A stretch of 13,817 nucleotides of DNA from Ichthyophonus hoferi (Eukaryota; Opisthokonta; Ichthyosporea; Ichthyophonida; Ichthyophonidae), in the NCBI GenBank assembly GCA_002751075.1, contig NAOQ01000512.1:35040-48856 (forward strand). The letters are read 5' to 3'. The notes beneath the pieces were generated by a model. That model ran no database searches. It saw only the letters and a list, made by a program, of their open reading frames with translations, and had not been told where the DNA came from. Every line of letters begins with the position of its first letter. Position 1 is the first letter of the stretch. Made by a program: the position numbers and the translations under genes. This document shows positions 5,601 through 11,074 of this stretch, in pieces.

Positions 5601-8119
5601 AGGGGTTTGTTAAGAAGATTAGGAATAGGTGAGGGGTTTTTATTAACAGAAGGAGGGATTTGATTGGATAGGAGAGAGAGAGTCGGGGGTCCATAAGGTA
5701 AGGGATGATTTACAGTGGACGGAATTAAGGTAGAAGAAAGAGAGGAGAGCAGAGGAGGTATGTAGGGAGAGAGAGAGGGAGAGGGATTATTTCCTAACTC
5801 TAAATTCGACCCAGCAACTACACTGGGTACAGTGGATTCAGATAGTAGAGGTATAGGTGTAATAGAAGGATTGTTTCTGTTTCCCCCAAGTAAAGTGGTG
5901 AGAGAGGGGGGGCTCTGAGGGTTCAGTTCTAGGGAGCCAAGTTTGGGAGGAACTACAGAGCACAGAGGAAACAAGGAAGGGTCTTACCTTAATAGAGAGA
6001 GGGGAAAGGAGAGGGTGGGAGGGGTGGGAGAAAGGAGGATATTAGGGTTAGTTATCAACCTATGACATGGTCTGTTATAATTAGGCTTTATTACCAATCA
6101 AGTTATATAGTTAAATTTAATTAATCAAGTCTAATTAGTATTAGTCACTATTAATTAGCGGGTTAATGTCTCACATTTAGTTAACAGGGAGAGAGGTATA
6201 GGTATAGTAATAGAGATTAACCTATAAAATAATGGAGCTGGTGCTCCTCCGCCATAAAGCCATTGAAATCTATAAGGTAGGCTGGCTATACAGTATAGTA
6301 TATAGATAAGACAATACAACTACCTATATACATGCATATACACATATACACATATACATGCATATACACAGATACACATATACATGCATATACACAGATA
6401 CACATATACATGCATATACACAGATACACATATACATACATATACACATATACACATATACACATATACATATGCATGTACACTATACTACTATATAGAT
6501 ACTTGCCTATTGGTGGTGCTGAGGGTGCGGATATTTTGGGAGATTTAAGGGGGGTCTTAGATTCAGGGATGGGTTTAGGGGATAGTTTAACAACAGAGGG
6601 AGAGGTTTTCTTAGTTAAGGTAGGGACAGAGAGGGAGGGGGGGCCTGCATAGGGAGAGGGAGAGGTAGAGAAATTGGGAGGGAGAGTAGTATTAGTAGAG
6701 GTGGGAATGGAAGGAGGGCCAACAGATAGATACAGAGTAAGCACTAGCAGCCACATATAGGTACATAGGAGGTTATGATGTCATACTATAGTAAAAGGTT
6801 AGGGTAATCTTATGTAAGGTTCACTACATTGCAGACATATATTATATTATATTACTAATATAGTTATTGTAATTAATATTATTATACCTATTTATTACAT
6901 TACTACTAACATTAATTAAGGTACTAATTAATTACTAATAATTATAGACCAATACATGACCGCTATTAAAAATAGTCTTAATGATTGGATAAGGTGTTAC
7001 CATACATATACACACCTTCTAATAGAAATTTGATAGCAATCTCAGCACTGTAATCCGATTGGGCTAAAGCATTTATCATAGCAGCCTCAGTGAAGGAATC
7101 ACCAAGGGTTGACTTCATGTACTCAAGAGAGGATTGGTACACTGAGGTAGAGTGAGTAGGAGAGGGAGAAGGAGAGGGTAATTCAATATATATATAGTAG
7201 GATATAGTAAGATATAGTATGGTATGGCAGGATATAGTAGGACAGGGTAGAGGGTAGGTATAATAGGATACAATACAGTCTAATAAATCATATATATGCA
7301 TCTACATCTATATATAACAGCCAATAACATACTCATATCCTCTTCAGAATCAGCCAATGAGGGGACAGGGGTGGCTGGTAGGTTGGCAGATCCATCTCTC
7401 TTGTAGTAGTATTCGGCTATATTAGGGATAATTAATTAGTGATCCTTTGAATATCCTCAAGCTTATTGGCGGCCTTGTCTACACGAGCTTCGCTAATTGG
7501 GTAAAGTTAATTGAATAAACAATATGATTTATTTATAAATTTACAGATTTATATGTCTAGGCTAATCTATATATATAGTTTATAAAGGATTCCATATATG
7601 GACTATGCTTACAGTTTTCAGCGTCATCGTCATCATAATCGTCATAGTCATAGTCATCTGTAATGGATAATATTGGTTAGAATTACTTCTCAATAATTAT
7701 AGTTAAATATAGTTAAATATAACTAGTCTTTTCAGGGTGAAATTAGTTGATACCCTTATAAGTATAGTATATAGTATAGCATAGTGGAAAATTACCCTGC
7801 CCATTCTTATAATGTAAATCAATATTTTAAAATCTAAAAACGGCCGATAGTATAACGTAAAGAGGTTTTTAAAAGAAACAACATGCCAATTAAACAGCAT
7901 GAAGGGCCTTAATAAAATCATATATACATATATAGCCTCACACTGATACAATACAGAATATAGCCACATGCAGTAACACACATACATACTATTATATAAA
8001 TACATCCCAATATTACCACATACACATAGATATAATACAATATAGTACTAAACCTAACCCATACACCTACCCCCAAAAGAATCTAGTGAGAGATTCCGAA
8101 CATTTCTATGACGCGACAT
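43..8119 (-). CDS. HBS1L: HBS1 ribosome-rescue GTPase, 17 exons, 3' end off window
   Basis: HBS1 is an eRF3/EF-1A-family GTPase that acts in the cytoplasm with Pelota (Dom34) on stalled ribosomes, in no-go and non-stop decay. Coding exons, 5' to 3' on the minus strand: 8119-8071, 7657-7613, 7416-7333, 7141-7016, 6644-6507, 4157-4068, 3923-3789, 3408-3327, 3186-3103, 2871-2754, 2432-2286, 1794-1605, 1513-1340, 1114-1024, 662-554, 476-376, 187-43. Every junction keeps frame, giving 1908 nt or 636 codons against 684 residues in human HBS1L. Motifs: N-terminal MSRHRNVRN, acidic Asp/Tyr stretch, HBS1_N helical domain (about 60-101), G1 GHVDAGKST (223-231), G2 RGIT (278-281), G3 DAPGH (300-304), G4 NKLD (362-365), G5 SGL (401-403), then beta-barrel domains II and III. 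The missing end should be only a few residues. HBS1 rather than eRF3 or EF-1A is supported by the N terminus and by the SKI7-like alternative exon. Confidence 0.96.
376..476 (-). CDS. HBS1L: HBS1 exon 16, domain III
   Basis: It encodes [20 protein letters not shown] and [12 protein letters not shown], ending two bases into an Arg codon. It matches human VLLHYQTVSEPAVIKRL and KSTGEVTKKKPK. Confidence 0.95.
554..662 (-). CDS. HBS1L: HBS1 exon 15, start of domain III
   Basis: It encodes [20 protein letters not shown] and [14 protein letters not shown], matching the human domain III entry (CGPKVPIKACTRF, FNIEIPITKG). Phase 2 in, phase 0 out, donor GTATGG. Confidence 0.95.
1024..1114 (-). CDS. 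HBS1L: HBS1 exon 14, domain II
   Basis: It encodes [20 protein letters not shown] and VTGLDMTHV, ending two bases into an Asn codon. Donor GTAGGT is set by phase, since the GT four bases later would add a stop. Compare human AAAGDHVSLTLVGMDI. Confidence 0.94.
1340..1513 (-). CDS. HBS1L: HBS1 exon 13, start of beta-barrel domain II
   Basis: It encodes [20 protein letters not shown] onward to GAEMGIVK. The upstream acceptor TATATAG (not the nearer CTCCAG) is required by phase 1 and restores the residues before PP, as in human DSFKPPQRS. Donor GTACAG. Confidence 0.94.
1605..1794 (-). CDS. HBS1L: HBS1 exon 12, G5 SGL
   Basis: It encodes [20 protein letters not shown] and later [11 protein letters not shown], where SGL is the G5 element. 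It ends in phase 1 at GTAGGT and completes the GTPase domain. Confidence 0.95.
1795..2285 (-). other. HBS1 intron 11 with ATAGGGTATA-type repeats
   Basis: A 491-nt intron. Its 5' part (1797-1915) is a degenerate array of TAGTATAG and ATAGGGTA units. The rest is AT-rich with no coding signal. Confidence 0.7.
2286..2432 (-). CDS. HBS1L: HBS1 exon 11, G4 NKLD
   Basis: Forty-nine codons, phase 0 at both ends, including [20 protein letters not shown] and ending AVNKLDM. NKLD is the guanine-specificity motif. Compare human [21 protein letters not shown]. Donor GTGGGT. Confidence 0.96.
2513..2705. repeat. (AAT)n and (AAC)n microsatellite in HBS1 intron 10
   Basis: Trinucleotide repeats: imperfect AATAGG units, pure AAT from about 2558 to 2600, then mixed, then (AAC)n at 2661-2692. 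It lies wholly inside the intron between exons 10 and 11, so the open frames here are repeat artefacts. Confidence 0.9.
2754..2871 (-). CDS. HBS1L: HBS1 exon 10, G2 threonine and G3 DAPGH
   Basis: It encodes [16 protein letters not shown] and [20 protein letters not shown]. The Thr of RGIT is the G2 residue and DAPGH is G3, which carries the catalytic His. Donor GTAATT, phase 0. Confidence 0.96.
2885..3085. repeat. (ACTAT)n pentanucleotide array in HBS1 intron 9
   Basis: A degenerate array of TACTA/ACTAT units filling most of the 231-nt intron between exons 9 and 10. Confidence 0.8.
3103..3186 (-). CDS. HBS1L: HBS1 exon 9, switch I region
   Basis: It encodes [19 protein letters not shown] followed by DETGEERRR, the segment leading to the G2 threonine. 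It matches human [19 protein letters not shown]. It follows the U12-type intron and ends in phase 2 at GTATGT. Confidence 0.95.
3187..3326 (-). other. U12-type AT-AC intron of HBS1
   Basis: On the minus strand the intron starts with ATATCCTTTT, a perfect match to the U12-type AT-AC donor consensus, and ends in AC. An ATTCTTAAC branch site (minus strand, over 3199-3206) puts the branch adenosine 13-14 nt from the 3' end, the usual distance for minor-spliceosome introns. A GT-AG reading (donor at GTGCAT) is also in frame but drops the VHKY residues conserved in HBS1. Length 140 nt, phase 2. Confidence 0.88.
3327..3408 (-). CDS. HBS1L: HBS1 exon 8, P-loop (G1)
   Basis: It carries [18 protein letters not shown], the GTP-binding P-loop, and ends RTVH plus two bases. 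The end is set by protein alignment: splicing at ATATCC rejoins RTVHKY to AKEAQKIGK, matching the human RTMHKYEQESKKAGK residue for residue. Confidence 0.94.
3409..3788 (-). other. HBS1 intron 7, no further features
   Basis: A 380-nt AT-rich intron between the exon ending in the first P-loop base and the rest of the P-loop. Only short TATA-type simple sequence is seen. Confidence 0.7.
3789..3923 (-). CDS. HBS1L: HBS1 exon 7, linker and first GTPase strand
   Basis: It encodes [19 protein letters not shown] through LALIVVG, comparable to the human KLRQQIDVKAELEKR...LNLVVIG. It ends one base into the first Gly codon of the P-loop. Acceptor CACAG, donor GTATGT. The basic, coiled-coil-like stretch just before the GTPase fold is typical of HBS1. 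Confidence 0.93.
4068..4157 (-). CDS. HBS1L: HBS1 exon 6, first HBS1-specific exon
   Basis: It encodes [15 protein letters not shown] and then [14 protein letters not shown], a charged, probably helical linker. Acceptor ATCCAG, phase 1. The donor is GTGGGT, since the GTAAAT eleven bases earlier would break the phase with exon 7. Skipping the SKI7-like exon and joining here gives the HBS1 isoform. The intron from exon 5 is 2349 nt. Confidence 0.85.
4158..4828 (-). other. Region between SKI7-like poly(A) signal and HBS1 exon 6
   Basis: AT-rich sequence that is intron for the HBS1 isoform and downstream of the transcript end for the SKI7-like isoform. It holds TATAG-type simple repeats near 4188-4206 and 4438-4500. 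One small GC-richer patch lies at 4273-4300. No convincing exon. Confidence 0.6.
4829..4834 (-). terminator. Poly(A) signal AATAAA for SKI7-like transcript
   Basis: A canonical AATAAA on the minus strand, 58 nt downstream of the SKI7-like stop codon at 4892-4894. It supports the large exon being terminal rather than internal. Confidence 0.75.
4892..5952 (-). CDS. HBS1L: SKI7-like alternative terminal exon of HBS1
   Basis: A single exon of 352 codons plus stop, joined in phase 1 to exon 5 to give a protein of about 500 residues with no GTPase domain. Its first two thirds are Ser/Pro/Leu-rich low complexity, probably disordered. The C-terminal part is ordinary sequence: a Cys/Asn segment, [11 protein letters not shown], then [18 protein letters not shown], and the end AKRF. 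The PSPDD-type motif (4958-4993) matches what I recall of the conserved motif near the end of human HBS1LV3 and other animal SKI7-like isoforms. Those bind the cytoplasmic exosome and the SKI complex, so the inferred role is bridging them in 3'-5' mRNA decay. The acceptor is TGCTCTGTAG after a pyrimidine tract. An AATAAA lies 58 nt past the stop. Confidence 0.87.
6222..6269 (-). CDS. Candidate 48-nt cassette exon in HBS1/SKI7
   Basis: Between exon 5 and the SKI7-like exon, a GC-richer patch is bounded by a CCTTATAG acceptor and a weak GTTAAT donor. It is phase 1 in and out and would insert [16 protein letters not shown] without changing the frame of either isoform. The patch also contains a GGAGC/GCTCC inverted repeat, so it may be a structured intronic element rather than an exon. 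Confidence 0.35.
   Translation of the reverse strand: MSMALWRRSTSSIIL
6331..6434 (-). repeat. 26-bp minisatellite with four UGCAUG motifs
   Basis: Four tandem 26-bp units: three identical copies starting at 6357, 6383 and 6409, and one slightly different copy at 6331. On the transcribed strand each holds TGCATG (RBFOX-type site) and TATGTG-type UG-rich sequence. The array lies 73 to 176 nt downstream of the GC donor of exon 5. Simpler ACATAT repeats flank it to about 6478. Confidence 0.85.
6501..6506 (-). promoter_or_regulatory. GC donor site at the HBS1/SKI7 branch point
   Basis: The minus strand reads AATAG then GCAAGT, a non-canonical GC 5' splice site in strong consensus. It is the only donor near the exon end that gives the phase needed by both alternative downstream acceptors. 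Confidence 0.75.
6507..6644 (-). CDS. HBS1L: HBS1 exon 5, last exon shared by HBS1 and SKI7-like forms
   Basis: It encodes a Pro/Ser/Lys-rich linker ([18 protein letters not shown] onward to SAPPI). The acceptor chosen is TATGCAG after a strong pyrimidine tract. A second acceptor of the same phase lies 99 nt upstream, with the longer exon ending at 6743. The 3' end is AATAG followed by GCAAGT, a GC donor in excellent consensus context. The GT seen four bases later would leave the wrong phase. The phase-1 end fits both downstream acceptors (5952 and 4157). Confidence 0.8.
6645..6743 (-). CDS. Possible 5' extension of exon 5 (alternative acceptor)
   Basis: An acceptor GCTGCTAG at 6744 gives the same phase as the main one and would add 33 residues ([18 protein letters not shown] and on), all open and Pro/Ser/Thr-rich like the neighbouring linker. 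The nearer acceptor has the better pyrimidine tract, so this is a weaker alternative. Confidence 0.3.
7016..7141 (-). CDS. HBS1L: HBS1 exon 4, HBS1_N helical domain
   Basis: It encodes the small helical HBS1_N domain, including [16 protein letters not shown] and then [20 protein letters not shown]. The pattern of hydrophobic positions matches the human segment around LDHMREVLGD and its following helix. The acceptor CCTCAG follows a pyrimidine-rich tract and the donor is GTGTGT. Phase is 1 in and 1 out. Both isoforms contain this domain. Confidence 0.92.
7333..7416 (-). CDS. HBS1L: HBS1 exon 3, linker before HBS1_N domain
   Basis: It encodes [16 protein letters not shown] followed by [11 protein letters not shown], entering and leaving in phase 1. 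The donor is GTATGT at the left edge and the acceptor is TATAG. The segment is polar and probably disordered. It is placed by phase and by its fit between the acidic tract and the HBS1_N domain. Confidence 0.85.
   Translation of the reverse strand, partial: PNTTTREMDLPTYQPPLSPHWLILKRI
7441..7500. other. GC-richer, coding-like patch in HBS1 intron 2
   Basis: About 60 bases stand out from the AT-rich intron. The minus strand reads [18 protein letters not shown] then stop. The plus strand is also open ([14 protein letters not shown]). No acceptor gives a phase that fits exon 2, so it is not part of HBS1 as modelled. It may be a remnant of another gene or a conserved intronic element. Confidence 0.35.
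7613..7657 (-). CDS. HBS1L: HBS1 exon 2, acidic Asp/Tyr tract
   Basis: It encodes [14 protein letters not shown] plus split codons at both ends (phase 1 in and out), with a TTACAG acceptor and a GTAAGC donor. Animal HBS1 proteins carry a similar acidic, tyrosine-rich stretch just after the first residues. Confidence 0.9.
8071..8119 (-). CDS. HBS1L: HBS1 exon 1 with start codon
   Basis: This exon encodes [16 protein letters not shown] and ends in phase 1 before a GTAGGT donor. The opening MSRHRNVR closely matches the start of human HBS1L (MARHRNVRG), which fixes the start codon at 8117-8119. A purine sits at -3. The exon is shared by both isoforms. Confidence 0.93.
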
Positions 8120-8640
8120 CTCTTATATTACTATAGTATGTCTTACAACTTACTAATAGATATTATATACTATATACTATACATGTATTATATGTATTAT
8201 CTGTATTTTATGTATTAACTTCACGTATTATATACTATATTATATCATATTTCCCTCTGATATTTGAGGCGTTTTGCGATCGCGTGAAAAATCGTAATAA
8301 AATACAATCATTTTAAATGTTTATTTTCTTTATTTTATTGACTAATGCTAAATTTTAATTATTTTGATAACCTATATTAAGTTCTTTTAAAACGTTTAAA
8401 ACGATTACGCTGTTAGGGCTCATTTATTGGGTTATATCTTTTAATTGATTTTATTTATTTATAATTATTTTATTGATTGGTAACAGGTTTTAATACTATG
8501 AGCCAGTCGCTTTACTTAATCTCTAATTAATCACCAATTAATCGCCAATTAAAATTCGATCATTCCAAAAATATATGGGTTAATCTCCGATTACTTAATT
8601 ACTCTGGAGATTGCGCTTCACAGATAAAAAAGATATATTA
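8120..8640 (-). promoter_or_regulatory. HBS1 upstream region, promoter not resolved
   Basis: Non-repetitive AT-rich DNA immediately upstream of the HBS1 start codon, presumably holding the 5' UTR and promoter. Visible elements are a GCGATCGC palindrome at 8275-8282, a CCAAT box on the minus strand near 8474, and an AATCTCC/GGAGATT inverted repeat (8582-8612). No clear TATA box or start site can be chosen among the many AT-rich runs. Confidence 0.4.
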
Positions 8641-8885
8641 TGATATTATAACAGAATATAATATATTCCCATACAATATCATATAATATAATATAATGCA
8701 CCATACCGGATTATAATAATATAATACAGTACAATACCACATAATATAATATAATATAATATAATATAATATAATACAATGCAATATAATGCAATACAAT
8801 ATACTATAGCATACTATGTTTTACTATATCATACTACACTGCACTATACTATACGATACTATACTGTACTATACTATAATAATAA
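8641..8885. repeat. (ATAAT)n to (ACTAT)n pentanucleotide array
   Basis: ATAAT-type units, with occasional GCAAT variants, pass into ACTAT units from about 8801. They use the same pentamers as the arrays in HBS1 introns. Confidence 0.85.
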
Positions 8886-8898
8886 TTAATATCTTTTA

Positions 8899-9051
8899 AT
8901 GTCCCCCACCCTCAGACTATGGTTAGGGTGCCCTGTTGCTTTCCTATGGGCTGTCCTAGAGTTGAATAGGCCCAAGGGCCCCTGGAGTTGGCCCTTTCTC
9001 CATGCCCTCCTGGATATCCTCACAGTGCACCCTCTGTCAGAATTGCAATGA
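8899..9051 (+). other. GC-rich island with 50-codon open frame
   Basis: This block is clearly richer in G and C than its surroundings. The plus strand has an ATG-to-TGA frame of 50 codons (MSPTLRLWLGCPVAFLWAVL and on, ending HPLSELQ), Leu/Trp-rich and hydrophobic. The minus strand is also open for about 50 codons, so the frame may be a by-product of composition. Two hairpins lie within: CACCCT/AGGGTG (8907-8930) and AAGGGCC/GGCCCTT with a 9-nt loop (8974-8996). It is unrecognised and could be a gene remnant, a repeat unit or a structured RNA. Confidence 0.4.
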
Positions 9052-9888
9052 GATTTATTTTTTATATCAACAATTTAGTATATGATAGGTCGGAATTGTG
9101 ATTAGATTTATTCTGGATATATAATACCAATTTAATTTATAATTTAGTTATGCCAGGATTGACTCATACTATTTTTAGGAAGACCTGTTACTCACAGATA
9201 TATATATGCTATATTTATAATAGCACTTTAATGCATTTATATGAGTGAATATGCAAAACATGGGATAGCAGGCAGTGTACTATAGTGGACAAGTTAATTA
9301 AATTAGTTTTAATAATACACGTAGGAGATGTTATATAATTATCAATAAATTTAAATATATAAAGTATATGCATAATATCTAGTATAGCTATGCAGTTGCA
9401 TATATATATATTACATTATAAACCAATGCATACTATTATATATTATTACCTAAATGTTATACTATATAATATTGTGTATTATTGCATGTTATTAAGGATA
9501 TCATCTGTATATGGTTCATATATATTGATAGTGCTTGGTTATTAGATTATAGTTTAGTACAGTACAGTACAGTATAGTATAGTACAGTGTAATATAGTAT
9601 AGGACAGTATAGGATAGTATATAATCTAGTATATTATAGAGTAGTATAGTATATAATAGGGTATAGTATAGACACTATACTATAGGTAGCTTAGGAGTGA
9701 CTGGGAAAGATCTAGTCTAAACTGATACACTAAAAAGAGTTATGTGAATTACTTTCTGAGAATAATGAATAATTAAACTGACAATGCTTACTAACAGTGA
9801 GTACTATATTTAGATGCAGTTGTGTAATACGCAAAATCCTCAAGTGTCTTTTAATGTGGACCTATGATATCACTGTAATTTTTTCCCA
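9052..9888. other. AT-rich gene-free stretch with AGTAT-type repeats
   Basis: No open frame of note. An array of AGTAC and AGTAT pentamers lies at about 9548-9675. The remainder is AT-rich without recognisable features. Confidence 0.65.
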
Positions 9889-9889
9889 A

Positions 9890-10761
9890 TGGGCGAGATC
9901 TGGCCTTGTGTGATATTACTTTGCCCATCTGCGTCTCTTTTCCTATGTAAGACCCAGAGTAATCTTAGGACTTTAGTATCTTGTGGTCTGAGAACTAAGG
10001 TCCACGTGCCATACTCATTGATGGATGATAGCTCAATACTCTTAGCTTTGAGCCACTGTATTTTTTTGAATGAGCGTAGGGCTTCCCAGATATTAGGATG
10101 TATTAGGAGGATCTGCGATGTTTGGGATATCGGTATATGCGTGAACTACTGTAGTGGCCGCAGCATTTACGAATACTCCGTGATTGTGTTGATGTTGGGT
10201 CAACGAGGCGGAGAGCCTATCAGCGCTGGGGTGCATAAAGCGGGCGTGCCAAAGCTGATGGGAAAGAGCAAATAAGGTAAAGGCACACGGGGGGTCGAAC
10301 TCAGCGGGTGAGGGCCACGTGGTGAGTGACATGGTGCCCGATAGTTCCTTAGGTGGGTGGATGGATATTTAGTAATATAGCCCAAACATGTTGAGGTCGC
10401 TACAGCATTGATCGATTTTGTAGGTAGTGGCAGTGTCGTACCGGAATTCTCTAGGTTTGATCACCAAGTTAGGAACCATGACCGAGAACTCCTGTTGAGG
10501 GCGCGGTGGCTTGGCGGCCGCAGTGGCAGCCTGTTGCTGTTGGATGTAGTTCAGGCAATTGTTCAAGGCGGCCTGGGGGTGAAGGATTTGTTCTTGGACA
10601 TTGGGTGTGTTGTTGCCCGTGTCTTTGAAACCCTGAGTTTTGAGTGTATCCTGGCCTGGTTCAGTCTTTGTTGAGTTCTTCTGGTCGATTGCAGTGGGAG
10701 CATGCTCTGGGTCCATAACCCTATTAGAAGTCATGTTAGCAAACTGGTTGAATTTTACCAT
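9890..10761 (-). mobile_element. Ty1/copia-like LTR retrotransposon fossil, fragment
   Basis: The block is richer in G and C than its surroundings. A gag-pre-integrase-type motif, LWHARFMHPSADRL, lies at 10213-10254. A segment like the beginning of a copia reverse transcriptase (INEYGTWTLV, 9993-10022) lies further along on the same strand. Upstream, at 10369-10761, is a Gln-rich frame of 130 codons that may be a gag remnant but is not itself recognisable. No integrase core, RNase H or LTR is evident and most of pol is absent. The copy is broken, with at least several breaks, and looks old. Its true ends are unknown. Confidence 0.65.
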
Positions 10762-10769
10762 TTTTAGTA

Positions 10770-11074
10770 ATCAAAGTATTTAAGTTTTTCTCACCAGGCC
10801 CCTCTATTAAAAATGTTTTGTTGATTAAATACATGCCAGTGTATTTTATCAAAGAAACATGTAGTATTCTGATCAGCGTAAAAAATATACAAAAAATATA
10901 CATCATCGTGAATTATTATAATATCTAGAACTATTGAATTATTTACTTAGTTTTACGAGAGCCACTAATATCGCCGCTTGATATAATCACAATCGATCTA
11001 GTATGTTAAGTTCTATAATATGATTAGCTAATGCTTATTCTTCACGTGTCTGATTATTTAAATGTTGCCGTAAA
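10770..11074. other. Gene-free AT-rich stretch
   Basis: No coding signal. A perfect 10-bp palindrome ATTAGCTAAT lies at 11023-11032. It may include sequence that once belonged to the neighbouring retroelement, but no LTR can be recognised. Confidence 0.5.

Noticed and set aside
5169-5663. Plus-strand open frames rich in Arg/Glu/Gly
   Set aside because: Antisense shadows of the Ser/Pro-rich SKI7-like exon, caused by its purine-rich complement.
7703-8005. 100-codon minus-strand frame
   Set aside because: Lies wholly within HBS1 intron 1, has AT-driven composition, and shows no family.
1-8119. Apparent excess of CCAAT/ATTGG motifs across HBS1
   Set aside because: A rough count is only slightly above what base composition predicts.
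9889-10674. Plus-strand frames of 128 and 88 codons
   Set aside because: Antisense to the copia-like fossil, whose recognisable motifs are on the minus strand.
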